The translations under genes were made by a program, and so were the position numbers. A stretch of DNA of 64,000 nucleotides from Photobacterium gaetbulicola Gung47 (GTDB taxonomy: Bacteria; Pseudomonadota; Gammaproteobacteria; Enterobacterales; Vibrionaceae): positions 2,480,001 to 2,544,000 of the forward strand of contig CP005974.1 in assembly GCA_000940995.1 (NCBI GenBank). Direction: 5' to 3'. Below, in pieces: positions 18,369-27,168 of this stretch. The stretch's first letter is position 1, and each line of letters starts with the position of its first letter. Under the pieces are notes generated by a model. The model was not told where the DNA came from and did not search any database. It was given only the letters and a program-made list of their open reading frames with translations.

Positions 18369-19397
18369 CTATACCGTTACCCCGGCTTCAGTAAAACTGG
18401 CCATGTTGTTGTAAAACTCGGCAGCAGCCCGAAGCAGCGGCACCGCTAATACCGCTCCAGTCCCCTCCCCTAGCCGAAGAGACAGATCAAGCAGCGGCTC
18501 TGCATCTAGATGCTCAAGCGCAATACGATGCCCCGACTCATGGGATTGGTGGGCAAAAATCAAATAATCACGGCAATTGGGATCAATCTTTGTAGCCACT
18601 AATGCTGCCACCGTCACGATGAAGCCGTCAACCAGTACAGGGGTACGATGCTTTGCCGCGGCGAGGAAACCACCGACCATTTGCACGATTTCAAAGCCCC
18701 CCAGCTCAGCGAGGAGATCAAGCGGCTGCGACGAGTCGCATCGAGCGACGCCCTGGCTGACCAAGCGCTTTTTCTTTTCCAGTTGCCCTGTTGTTACGCC
18801 GGTACCAAAACCAACACAGCGTTCTGCAGGCTCACCGGTAACCGCGGCTAATAGCGCCGATGCGCTGCTGGTATTACCGATGCCCATTTCCCCAAACATA
18901 ACCAGGTTGCAACCCTGATTGATCACATCCTCGACTAGGTTTTGCCCCCACACTATTCCTTCCTGTACTTGCTGCTGCGTCATCGCTGGCTCAGTGGCCA
19001 AATTACCCGTCCTTTCCCCAAGCCGGCGCTGAATCAATAGCGGAGATCCCAACTCAACAGGTAGCAAGATGCCACAGTCGATCACCTTTATTGCCACCTC
19101 ATTGGCACGGCAAAAACAATTGACCGCCGCACCACCAGCCAAAAAGTTCAACACCATTTGCTGGGTGACAGCACTCGGGGCGATACTCACCCCTTCCTCC
19201 GCAATGCCATGATCGCCGGCAAACACCAGAACCGTCGGCTTTTCTAGCGTAATTTCAACCAACGCATCCGCTTTGCCCTGGCTTTGGATAAGCGCTAACT
19301 GGTGAGCGAGCTTCTCCAACTGCCCCAGAGCCCCCAATGGCTTGGTTTTCTGATCGATACGCTCTTGGATCTGTGCGCTGAAACGGGTGTCAAACAT
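18369..19397 (-). CDS. cobT: Nicotinate-nucleotide-dimethylbenzimidazole phosphoribosyltransferase CobT
   Basis: A 342-residue enzyme that makes alpha-ribazole phosphate from dimethylbenzimidazole and nicotinate mononucleotide, the activated lower ligand of cobalamin. Recognisable blocks: DQKTKPLGALGQLE near the N-terminus, VFAGDHGIAEEGVS (about 62-75), FGEMGIGNTSSA and the C-terminal RLGEGTGAVLA segment containing the catalytic Glu. I begin at the ATG at 19397, which has AAGGA eight bases upstream; the frame continues further back into polB. It is 22 bp downstream of polB, so likely its operon partner. The product feeds the B12 demand of the ethanolamine locus further along the window. Confidence 0.93.
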   Translation of the reverse strand: MFDTRFSAQIQERIDQKTKPLGALGQLEKLAHQLALIQSQGKADALVEITLEKPTVLVFAGDHGIAEEGVSIAPSAVTQQMVLNFLAGGAAVNCFCRANEVAIKVIDCGILLPVELGSPLLIQRRLGERTGNLATEPAMTQQQVQEGIVWGQNLVEDVINQGCNLVMFGEMGIGNTSSASALLAAVTGEPAERCVGFGTGVTTGQLEKKKRLVSQGVARCDSSQPLDLLAELGGFEIVQMVGGFLAAAKHRTPVLVDGFIVTVAALVATKIDPNCRDYLIFAHQSHESGHRIALEHLDAEPLLDLSLRLGEGTGAVLAVPLLRAAAEFYNNMASFTEAGVTV

Positions 19398-19419
19398 GTG
19401 CTCTATCCTTGCTGTAAAT

Positions 19420-21804
19420 CTAAAATAGTCCCAACTGCGGTGCAGTAATATCATCAAAGTGCTTGCCAATAAAAGGTAAAATACCGTCAGCGACAGGCCT
19501 TAGTTGCTTATCGATGTAATGTTCGTAATCAATTGGGCTTTGCTGTGCTTCGACAGGCTCCGGGCCATTGATGGTAATCACATATTCAATCCAACCACCG
19601 CTTTGGTATTGCAGTGGACGGCCCTGACGCTGGTTCACCTCATCGGCCATCCGCGCAGCCCTGACATGAGGGGGAACATTTTTCTGGTACTCCGACAGGT
19701 TACGCCGTAACCGCTTGCGATAAACCAATGCATTATCGTGTTTACCAGCCCGGGTTTCTTCCACGTACTGCCTGACGTACTCTTCCACTTCTTCATCATG
19801 AAACACACGGTGATAGAGCGATTGCTGGAAAATTTGGGCCAAGCGGGTCCAGTCGGTACGGACGGTTTCCAACCCTTTGTAGACCATTTCCTCTTGGCCA
19901 TTGTTAATCACCAGACCGGCATAGCGCTTTTTGCTCCCCGTTTCCTGACCACGGATCGTCGGCATCAAAAACTTGTGGTAATGCGTTTCATATTCCAACT
20001 CTAGCGCCGATTCGACCTTATATTCACTCAGCAAGTGTTGACTCCACCACTGGTTGATATAGCCCACCAGTTCGCGGCCTATTTCATCCGCTTTCTCAGC
20101 AGAATGGGCGTGCTTGAGCGAAACAAAGGTCGAGTCGGTATCTCCGTAAATCACCTCGTAGCCCCTGTTTTCTATCAGTTCGCGGGTGGTTTTCATGATC
20201 TCGTGGCCACGCATGGTAATGGACGAGGCCAAGCGATGATCGAAGAAACGGCAGCCCGACGAACCCAAAACGCCGTAAAACGAGTTCATGATAATCTTGA
20301 TGGCCTGAGAAAAGGCCTTTTCGCCCTCTCGCTTGGCTTGATCCCTCGCCGCCCACAATGACTCGATCATTTTCGGTAAAAAATGCTTGGTACGGTGAAA
20401 GCGCCCACCACGAAATCCGGCAATGGCTTGGTTATCCTGCCTGCCTTCTTCGAGCAGCAAGCCTTCTACCAATCCGAGCGGATCAATGCGAAAAGTTCGA
20501 ATTATCGACGGATATAGCGACTTAAAGTCCAGCACCAGCACCGATTCGTACAAACCGGGCTTAGAGTCCATCACATAGCCGCCCGGGCTCGCTATCCAGT
20601 TTTCACTATCCAAACTCGGAGCCACATAACCTGCACGATGAAGCTGAGGCAAATAGAGGTTGGTAAACGCAGCCACCGACCCACCGACCCTGTCCAGCTC
20701 TACCCCAGTCAGGCAACTTCGCTCAATAGCAAAGTCGAGCAGGTGGGTATGGTCAAAAATGCGTGATACCAGCTTGCAGTCTTGTAAGTTGTACTTGGCT
20801 AACGAGACTTTATCCTGACGAAACATCTGGTTGATTTCCGCCATCCGATCATGGACATTGTTGATCTCTTTGCCTTCCCCCAGCAATTCACGCGACACTG
20901 ACTCCAAGGACCAGGAGCGGAAGTTGTAGGTGGCGGTCTTCAGGGTGTCGATACCATCCAAAACAACGCGACCGGGTACGGTAATAAAGCCTTGATTCGG
21001 GTTCTGGGTGGATTGGCGCCAGTGAGGGGGCTGCTTTCCCCTACCCATACGCAGGGTTATCGCATTCCACTCTGCCCGCTTGAGCAGCAGACGAAAATCA
21101 AAATCAATGACATTCCAGCCAATAATAATGTCGGGATCGTATTCGAGAAACCAGGCTTCAAGGGCGAGCAGCAAAGCCTTCTCGGACTCTACCCACTGGA
21201 TCCATTCATGATCATTCTCGTCACACGAGGCATCGCCCACCATGATCACCCGGCTATCTTTTTCGCAATGTAAACCAACCGAATACAACACCCCTTTCTC
21301 GGAGCACTCGATATCCAGTGAAACGACTAATAGCTGGGGTTTGTACTCCGCCGCTTTCGCTTTGACCTGATGATACTCATCAAAGCCTGCTTTCGCTGTA
21401 CGTTCACCGGTAAAGGCGATACCGCCACAAATAAAGCGCTCCATCAGAAAGCGATCGGCCAAGCGAATATCAGACTCAAAGGCCTCAATGCCGACCGCAG
21501 AAAGGATCTGAGGTAACTGCAGGCTGTCTTTAATAGAGTGAGAATAACAAGCCGACATGGCTTCATGCTGAAAGTTTTTTAATGGCAGCGGTTTCCAATC
21601 AACCCGTATGCCTGCCTTATGAAGTTCAGCCTGGGCCGGTGCTTGATCTTGCTGACGAACAAAGCTCACCGGTTTATCATTGCTGATCACTAAACGGACA
21701 GGGCCAGTGTCGGTGCTTACCCAAAGCACAATCTCCGTTTGGCCGCGAACATCACGGCTCTGCCTTGTTAGTACAAAGCCTTTTGACTGAGTTTGCAAAA
21801 ACAC
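19420..21804 (-). CDS. polB: DNA polymerase II
   Basis: A 794-residue family B polymerase, near the 783 of E. coli Pol II, used in replication restart and translesion synthesis. The exonuclease domain has the DIE motif in VSLDIECSEKG (about residue 168) and IGWNVIDFD; the polymerase domain has DFKSLYPSIIRTF, KIIMNSFYGVLG and YGDTDS. The ending QLGLF is the same as in E. coli. In E. coli this gene is LexA-controlled; I found no clear LexA box directly upstream or before the nucleotidyltransferase gene that precedes it by 18 bp. Confidence 0.95.
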   Translation of the reverse strand: MFLQTQSKGFVLTRQSRDVRGQTEIVLWVSTDTGPVRLVISNDKPVSFVRQQDQAPAQAELHKAGIRVDWKPLPLKNFQHEAMSACYSHSIKDSLQLPQILSAVGIEAFESDIRLADRFLMERFICGGIAFTGERTAKAGFDEYHQVKAKAAEYKPQLLVVSLDIECSEKGVLYSVGLHCEKDSRVIMVGDASCDENDHEWIQWVESEKALLLALEAWFLEYDPDIIIGWNVIDFDFRLLLKRAEWNAITLRMGRGKQPPHWRQSTQNPNQGFITVPGRVVLDGIDTLKTATYNFRSWSLESVSRELLGEGKEINNVHDRMAEINQMFRQDKVSLAKYNLQDCKLVSRIFDHTHLLDFAIERSCLTGVELDRVGGSVAAFTNLYLPQLHRAGYVAPSLDSENWIASPGGYVMDSKPGLYESVLVLDFKSLYPSIIRTFRIDPLGLVEGLLLEEGRQDNQAIAGFRGGRFHRTKHFLPKMIESLWAARDQAKREGEKAFSQAIKIIMNSFYGVLGSSGCRFFDHRLASSITMRGHEIMKTTRELIENRGYEVIYGDTDSTFVSLKHAHSAEKADEIGRELVGYINQWWSQHLLSEYKVESALELEYETHYHKFLMPTIRGQETGSKKRYAGLVINNGQEEMVYKGLETVRTDWTRLAQIFQQSLYHRVFHDEEVEEYVRQYVEETRAGKHDNALVYRKRLRRNLSEYQKNVPPHVRAARMADEVNQRQGRPLQYQSGGWIEYVITINGPEPVEAQQSPIDYEHYIDKQLRPVADGILPFIGKHFDDITAPQLGLF

Positions 21805-21822
21805 CTCGTTAATTTGCCAGGC

Positions 21823-22593
21823 TTAACCAATCTTACGTTCAATCTTACCAAATTCAGCAACAATCCACTGACCAAAGTCATTGATCATGAACAACACCGC
21901 TTTTTTCGGTACTTGCGTACCGGAGACAAGAAGAAACAGCCGCTCAATCGCCACCCCATGTTGCGGGTAAAAAGAAAGAAATAGCTCGGCCGCTTGCTCA
22001 AGCGATAAAGCCAGCTTTCCAGAGCGGTGGAAAACCAGCGAATAACAGGACCAAATCATTTTTTTTGCAACATCACGGCAGAAAGACAAATAGTGGGACA
22101 CCACCCTTGTTGCCATTATTTTTCGGCGGTACTCGTCGAGCTGTAAAGGCAGATCATCATTCATCGATCTACCGATCTCCCAGCTAGGCTCAAAGCAACC
22201 AAACCGGCTGGAAAGATCGTCGCCAAACACACAGACACAACAGTGTTTCAGCCAAAACCCCCACTTGAAAATTGTTGAGATATCAAGCACCTCATCTTTG
22301 GTCAACACGGTGAGCTGTACGGCGGTGATTTGTGGCCACTGTTGCTCAACTCGACTGACTATGCTGCTAAGTATTGCATGCTCCGACACAGTCAAGGACT
22401 CAGCCACAACCAAAGTCACATTGAGATCCGAACGACCTGCTACCGCCTGCTTTCTTACAACACTACCGGCAACATACACACTGTGCACTGCCGTAATACT
22501 TCGACTAAGCTGGAAGACCAATTGGTCAATAATCTTAGCGAACTCAGGCTGAAAGGCCGCAGGGCAATCCAAAGCAGGTAAAGCTTTAGTCAC
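21823..22593 (-). CDS. Nucleotidyltransferase-fold protein upstream of polB
   Basis: A 256-residue protein whose N-terminal half carries a Pol-beta-like nucleotidyltransferase core: VYVAGSVVRKQAVAGRSDLNVTLVV (around residues 38-62) has the GS element and an acidic site, though the usual DxD reads D-L-N, so activity is doubtful. The C-terminal half is helical, like a substrate-binding or HEPN-type partner domain. It starts the unit that continues into polB (18 bp) and cobT. I cannot name a substrate; antibiotic- or tRNA-type nucleotidyl transfer would be guesses. Confidence 0.6.
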   Translation of the reverse strand: MTKALPALDCPAAFQPEFAKIIDQLVFQLSRSITAVHSVYVAGSVVRKQAVAGRSDLNVTLVVAESLTVSEHAILSSIVSRVEQQWPQITAVQLTVLTKDEVLDISTIFKWGFWLKHCCVCVFGDDLSSRFGCFEPSWEIGRSMNDDLPLQLDEYRRKIMATRVVSHYLSFCRDVAKKMIWSCYSLVFHRSGKLALSLEQAAELFLSFYPQHGVAIERLFLLVSGTQVPKKAVLFMINDFGQWIVAEFGKIERKIG

Positions 22594-22834
22594 AGATATT
22601 CCTCTTAATTTCTTCTGGCGTTGAAATTATACCAAAACGCCATCCATCATTATCTATCCCCAACACCAACTGAACAATAATCACGCAGCAAATGACAGAT
22701 TATTGTCAGTCGCTAGACACTTTGCGACAACAAAATGACCAAGCATTGAAATGTGTACAATTTTGCACATTTCAATGTAATTAAACATGAAACTATTATA
22801 GTATTCGCGTACTTTTTGACTTCGACTCAACATA
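22594..22834. other. Divergent promoter region between the nucleotidyltransferase gene and the first EAL gene
   Basis: Besides the long dyad at 22744-22777 listed separately, it has a shorter one, TGACA-N6-TGTCA at 22693-22708. The bases before the EAL gene include TATAGT, a possible -10. Confidence 0.4.
22744..22777 (+). promoter_or_regulatory. Perfect 12-bp inverted repeat upstream of the first EAL gene
   Basis: CATTGAAATGTG (22744-22755) and CACATTTCAATG (22766-22777) are exact complements separated by 10 nt, ending 57 bp before the EAL-gene ATG. The size and symmetry suit an operator bound by a dimeric regulator; no T-run follows. The binding protein is unknown. Confidence 0.55.
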
Positions 22835-24409
22835 ATGAATATAAAGAATCAATTTTTTATTTTTGTTTGTATGATAATCATAGGCTTAGTTACCTTCTTT
22901 GCCTACGTTAATGCCTATGCGCTAGAAAAGTCAGAAGACACGGCTAAAGTATTGCTGTCATCCATTACCGCTGATTTAATTGCTTTTGAAAGCCAATTAT
23001 CTGTAACGGCACAATTATATCCCGACTGCAGCGAAGAGAGCCGCAATGCCCTCGAAACAATGACATTAAACTATAGTGTTATTAAAGAGGTTATTTTCAT
23101 CCGAAACAATTCCACCATCTGTAGCGACCGCAGTGCAACCCTAACCAAGGAGGAGGTTGCTGACTTCGAGATTGAAAAGCTTCCCGCCGGGGAGAAATAT
23201 GCTATCTATCAGATTTACGACAAGAAAAATGAAAAAACAGCCATTTTCTTTATGGTATATATAGAGTCTGGCTGGTATCAAATTCATTTTGATAAACACG
23301 TCCTCGAGTTATGGCTAAAAGAAATTGCCAGCCACCATAATGTTTATGCCTACTTGTATAACAACAAGCGCAAGTACTTATCCAATATTAACGATATAAA
23401 TAGCTCTGATTCAATATTTTACAAAGCATATGAAGAGTCTACAGAATTCCCTATCGGGATCTCGGTTGGATATACCAAGGCATTATTATTCAGTCTTATC
23501 GTCACTTTTCTACCGACGGGGATTTTATTAATTCTTGCCAATGCCATTGGTGTGTGTATTCTTGCACACTACTTTTTCTTTAAACGGGTTCCGCTATATA
23601 CCGAAATCCAGAGAGGGATCTATAACCGGGAGTTTTATGCCGAATACCAGCCTATTGTCTCTGCCATCTCCGGACAATGGATTGGCGCTGAGTTGCTGGT
23701 CAGATGGCTGCACCCGAAAAAACAAACAGTCATGCCTGCTGAGTTTATCCCGGCAGCAGAGCAATCCGGACAAATAAACGAGATCACCTTGCAACTTTTC
23801 GAGCAAGCGGCACAGGACAAGAAATCAATGTTAGCCATCGATAAACCGTTTTATTTATCGATCAATGTGACCGCGTCGATGATTGCCTCGCCACACTTTG
23901 TCCAAGCCATTACGGCAATCATTGAGCGCCACCCTCTGTTGCAAAGTGGAATCGTTATGGAGTTTTCTGAGCGAGAAAACTTTTCCAACACGGATGTCTC
24001 ACTGCTACAAAGTGGTATGCAGGCGCTACGGGATCAAGGAATAAAGTGGGCGCTGGATGACTTTGGGACAGGATATGCCGGGCTCTCTACTCTGCAAGCA
24101 CTCAGTTTTGACATCATTAAGATAGACCGCGCGTTCGTTGCCGCCTCTGCGACAGACTCTGTGACCAAGTCGATTCTGGGCAATATTGCCCAAATTGGCC
24201 ACAATCTCAATTGCAATTTGATTGCAGAAGGGGTTGAAACGGTTGAACAGTCCGAGCATGTCAAAGCTCTGGGCATCCAAAGCTGCCAAGGTTTTTACTA
24301 CGCTAAACCTATGCCTTTCGTACGTTTTTTGGCTAAATTCAAAATACACTCGACACTTCCTGAAGAAGTTGGTCTATCGGCTCAGGAAATTGTTGGTGTT
24401 CAGCCGTAA
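22835..24409 (+). CDS. CSS-motif EAL-domain cyclic-di-GMP phosphodiesterase
   Basis: A 524-residue inner-membrane enzyme. Helix 1 (about 7-29) and helix 2 (about 217-247) bracket a periplasmic sensor with Cys65 and Cys96 (DCSEE and ICSDR), the layout of CSS-motif proteins such as E. coli PdeC, whose disulfide state sets activity. The cytoplasmic EAL domain (about 258-505) retains AELLVRW (EAL position), SINVT, FSERE, LDDFGTGYAG and EGVETVE, so it should hydrolyse c-di-GMP to pGpG. No GGDEF domain is present. Start has no strong ribosome site. A long inverted repeat upstream may control it. Confidence 0.85.
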   Translation: MNIKNQFFIFVCMIIIGLVTFFAYVNAYALEKSEDTAKVLLSSITADLIAFESQLSVTAQLYPDCSEESRNALETMTLNYSVIKEVIFIRNNSTICSDRSATLTKEEVADFEIEKLPAGEKYAIYQIYDKKNEKTAIFFMVYIESGWYQIHFDKHVLELWLKEIASHHNVYAYLYNNKRKYLSNINDINSSDSIFYKAYEESTEFPIGISVGYTKALLFSLIVTFLPTGILLILANAIGVCILAHYFFFKRVPLYTEIQRGIYNREFYAEYQPIVSAISGQWIGAELLVRWLHPKKQTVMPAEFIPAAEQSGQINEITLQLFEQAAQDKKSMLAIDKPFYLSINVTASMIASPHFVQAITAIIERHPLLQSGIVMEFSERENFSNTDVSLLQSGMQALRDQGIKWALDDFGTGYAGLSTLQALSFDIIKIDRAFVAASATDSVTKSILGNIAQIGHNLNCNLIAEGVETVEQSEHVKALGIQSCQGFYYAKPMPFVRFLAKFKIHSTLPEEVGLSAQEIVGVQP

Positions 24410-24421
24410 CCGTGGTAATTT
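24393..24421 (+). promoter_or_regulatory. Candidate sigma-70 promoter of efpL/yeiP
   Basis: TTGGTG (24393-24398), 17-bp spacer, TAATTT (24416-24421), overlapping the end of the EAL gene and placed about 30 bp before the yeiP ATG. It would let yeiP be expressed independently. Confidence 0.4.
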
Positions 24422-24451
24422 TCGGTTTTTACCAACAGAAAGATATAGTCC

Positions 24452-25021
24452 ATGCCAAGAGCTAGTGAAATTAAGAAAGGTTTTGTCATTGTAAACGGCG
24501 GTAAAACGCTGTTGGTCAAAGACATTGAAGTAACAACACCTGGCGGCCGTGGCGGTACAAAAATCTACAAAATGCGTTGTACCGATCTGGCTACAGGCCA
24601 TCGTGTCGACGAACGCCTAAAGGCTGATGATGTGGTAGACACTGTTGAGATGACTAAGCACCCAGTCGCTTATTCATACGCTGAGGGTGAGAACATCATC
24701 TTCATGGATACCGAAAACTTCGATCAGTACACCTTCAGCGCCGAAGAGATTGCTGATGAGATGCTGTTCATTACCGAAGACACCCAGGGCTTGCATGTCA
24801 TTTTGGTTAATGACAAAGCCGCAGGCCTTGAACTGCCTTCAGCGGTTGAACTGGTTATCGAGGAAACAGACCCATCAATCAAGGGGGCTTCAGCCTCGGC
24901 TCGTACCAAGCCTGCTCGCTTTGCGACAGGTCTAACCGTACAAGTTCCTGAGTACATCTCTACAGGCGAGAAAGTGAAGGTCAACGTTCAAGAACGTAAG
25001 TTCATGAGCCGTGCTGATTAA
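24452..25021 (+). CDS. yeiP: EF-P-like translation factor EfpL (YeiP)
   Basis: A 189-residue three-domain EF-P paralogue that binds the ribosome E site and relieves stalling at proline and related motifs. It starts MPRASEIKKG as in E. coli YeiP, contains the GASASARTKPA block and ends FMSRAD. The loop that carries the modified Lys34 in EF-P reads TTPGGRGGT here, with Arg33 at the tip, matching the unmodified-arginine EfpL subfamily. It is 42 bp after the EAL gene but probably has its own promoter. Its gene is followed by a good terminator. Confidence 0.94.
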   Translation: MPRASEIKKGFVIVNGGKTLLVKDIEVTTPGGRGGTKIYKMRCTDLATGHRVDERLKADDVVDTVEMTKHPVAYSYAEGENIIFMDTENFDQYTFSAEEIADEMLFITEDTQGLHVILVNDKAAGLELPSAVELVIEETDPSIKGASASARTKPARFATGLTVQVPEYISTGEKVKVNVQERKFMSRAD

Positions 25022-25040
25022 TCCGCACCGATATAGCGAC

Positions 25041-25070
25041 AAGGGGAAGCTTTAGGCTTCCCCTTTTTTA
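25041..25070 (+). terminator. Terminator of yeiP
   Basis: AAGGGGAAGC/GCTTCCCCTT stem with loop tttag, then T6. Confidence 0.9.
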
Positions 25071-25162
25071 TTTTGCCGTCACTTCGGTCTACGGCGGGCA
25101 CTTGCACCGTCAAGTCGCTTGGGTATACTGCAAATTCAATTTACAAATTACAGATAGAGTTC

Positions 25163-25489
25163 ATGGACACACCAAACCTAATTTCTTATGACGATGTTAT
25201 CGATGCCGCTTACGACATCTTCCTTGAGATGGCGTCTGATAACCTCGAGCCAGCCGACGTCTTGCTGTTCACCATGCAATTCGACGAGCGTGGTGCTGCC
25301 GAACTCGTTGAGACCAAAGATGACTGGGCAGAGCACGTTGGCTTTGACGTTGACAAAGAAGTATATGCTGAAGTGCGTGTGGGGCTGGTAAATGAAGAAA
25401 GCGACGAGTTAGACGATGTCTTCGCCCGCCTTCTTGTGAGCCGTGATCCTGACAACAAATTCTGCCACATTCTGTGGAAACGTGACTAA
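25163..25489 (+). CDS. yciU: YciU/HI1450-family DNA-mimic protein (DUF440)
   Basis: A 108-residue very acidic protein. The block AYDIFLEMASDNLEPADVLLF and the ending CHILWKRD correspond to E. coli YciU and H. influenzae HI1450, which have a surface charge that mimics double-stranded DNA and for HI1450 binds HU. The ATG at 25163 matches the family start; the frame is open 30 codons further upstream across the yeiP terminator, which argues against that start. Convergent with emrD. Confidence 0.9.
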   Translation: MDTPNLISYDDVIDAAYDIFLEMASDNLEPADVLLFTMQFDERGAAELVETKDDWAEHVGFDVDKEVYAEVRVGLVNEESDELDDVFARLLVSRDPDNKFCHILWKRD

Positions 25490-25510
25490 AGACAAATCGT
25501 CGCGAAATAC

Positions 25511-25546
25511 AAAAAGGCGGAGCCTCGTAAGGGGCTCCGCCTTTTT
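25511..25546. terminator. Bidirectional terminator between yciU and emrD
   Basis: AAAAAGGCGGAGCC pairs with GGCTCCGCCTTTTT around a short loop, giving A- and T-tracts for both convergent genes. Confidence 0.92.
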
Positions 25547-25569
25547 CTCAAGTGCTTGTCTCGGTTTAC

Positions 25570-26793
25570 TTACACCAAAACAGGGGTGTCATGACGGCTA
25601 CTGTGACGGACCCACAACAAGCTCAGTACCACCAAGATAGCCATGACCGTCATCACCGCCCCCAAGCTGTACTGATCTTCGGCTCGCATCATAGAGGCAG
25701 CCAACGTCGCCAAGCCCGCACCAAGGTTCTGTAATCCCCCCAGCACAGCCCCTGCCGTACCGGCATGGTGGGGAAAAGGCTGGATCGCAGCGGTCGTTGC
25801 CGCAGGAAAGAGTATCCCTGCCCCAATGAAATACACAAACGCACCGCCAATCAATGAGCTAACTGTGACTAGGCCAGCCATACCCGGAATGAAGATTGCC
25901 AATGCGCCAGCAATAATTGCCAACATCCCCAGGAACATGACACGGCTATTACCAATCTGTTTGGCTAGCACTGCCGACAACCATGAACCCGCAAGGTAAC
26001 CCGGCAACGGTAGAATAAACAACAGGCTCACCGTTTTCGGATCCAATTTAAGTACGCTACCCAGTAGCACACCTGCAGCTGCTTCGAATACAGCAATACC
26101 GGCGAATGTCGCAATCAGACAGAGTACATACCCTTGGAACCGGCGGTTACCCAGCACATAGCGATAGCTTACCCACACTCGCTCATTGCGGCGGTTTTCT
26201 TTCGGCAGGGTCTCGGTAAACATGAACATCATCGCAACCGTGACCAGGGCGCCGAAAACCAACAGGAACCAGTAGCTCGCCTGCCAATCGAATACTGACG
26301 AGAGGTATCCCCCCAACACCGGTGCAATAAGCGGTGAAAAGATCACCCCCATGCTGACTAGACTATTGGCCCGGTGCAGCTGTTCACCGTCAAAGCAATC
26401 TCGGGTAACAGTTCGGCACATGGCACCACTACAACCGGTGCCCATCCCCTGAACAAATGTAGCAACAAGGAACCACTCAAAGCTCGGTGCAAACAACGCC
26501 GCCATTGAACCGACAATAAAAATTGCCATGCCCGCAATGATCACTGGACGTCGTCCAACTCTGTCAGACAAAGGTCCATAGATAAACTGCGACATGCCAT
26601 AAGGAATGAGATACGCCGCCATCACTGCCTGTAAATATGCCGACTTTACTGAGAAAAAATCCGACATTGCCGGGATCGATGGCACATACATTGTTTGGGT
26701 CATTTGCCCTACAGCCGCAAGAATGATTATTAGAAATAACAATCTTGCCATGCTAGAAGAAGGTAATTGCTGTTTCACAGCCAATATCCTCAT
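25570..26793 (-). CDS. emrD: Multidrug exporter EmrD (MFS, DHA1 family)
   Basis: A 407-residue twelve-helix transporter. AVGQMTQTMYVPSIPAM in helix 1, YGPLSDRVGRRPVI after helix 2, QGMGTGCSGAMCRT and the late FFGAG-like YFIGAGILFPAAT region match E. coli EmrD, a proton-driven exporter of amphipathic drugs and detergents. It differs from the other exporter in the window (9809-10999), which is of the Bcr branch. Monocistronic; the leader has no obvious operator. Confidence 0.85.
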   Translation of the reverse strand: MRILAVKQQLPSSSMARLLFLIIILAAVGQMTQTMYVPSIPAMSDFFSVKSAYLQAVMAAYLIPYGMSQFIYGPLSDRVGRRPVIIAGMAIFIVGSMAALFAPSFEWFLVATFVQGMGTGCSGAMCRTVTRDCFDGEQLHRANSLVSMGVIFSPLIAPVLGGYLSSVFDWQASYWFLLVFGALVTVAMMFMFTETLPKENRRNERVWVSYRYVLGNRRFQGYVLCLIATFAGIAVFEAAAGVLLGSVLKLDPKTVSLLFILPLPGYLAGSWLSAVLAKQIGNSRVMFLGMLAIIAGALAIFIPGMAGLVTVSSLIGGAFVYFIGAGILFPAATTAAIQPFPHHAGTAGAVLGGLQNLGAGLATLAASMMRAEDQYSLGAVMTVMAILVVLSLLWVRHSSRHDTPVLV

Positions 26794-27120
26794 TACAGAA
26801 TAATATTTTGAGAAACTGCGTCATCTTTGATGAATTTCATTAACAAATAAAATTTAATGCTATTTTTTGGAGCTGACGCGATATAAAAGCTCTAGGCGTT
26901 GAGATAGATTAGATTCAACACCTGATGTGATGAACGAGATAGTATAGCTGAACACTAATCATGGCAAGCAGTTAGGGTCAGTTGAAGCACGATTGTTTAT
27001 TATCAATCGCATTAGAAAAATTAATGCTTAATTAGGGTGTTTGGCATGCTTCTTTTCGCACCGCCAACAATCAGCTGATCCCACACTTTGTAATACGTGA
27101 ATAAACAAGCAAGTTCAGGA
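26794..27120. other. Intergenic region upstream of emrD
   Basis: Some 330 bp between the emrD start and the ribA terminator. AT-rich; no credible gene, riboswitch or long repeat was seen. Confidence 0.4.
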
Positions 27121-27148
27121 CAAAAAAAACCCTGCCGGAGCAGGGTTT
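27121..27148 (-). terminator. Terminator of ribA
   Basis: On the minus strand AAACCCTGC-tccg-GCAGGGTTT followed by more T (eight in all). Confidence 0.9.
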
Positions 27149-27168
27149 AGTAGAAGAAGCATCAATGA

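Noticed and set aside
19398..22834. LexA box for the polB unit
   Set aside because: No CTGT-N8-ACAG-like site directly before polB or before the nucleotidyltransferase gene; the TGACA-N6-TGTCA dyad does not fit LexA.
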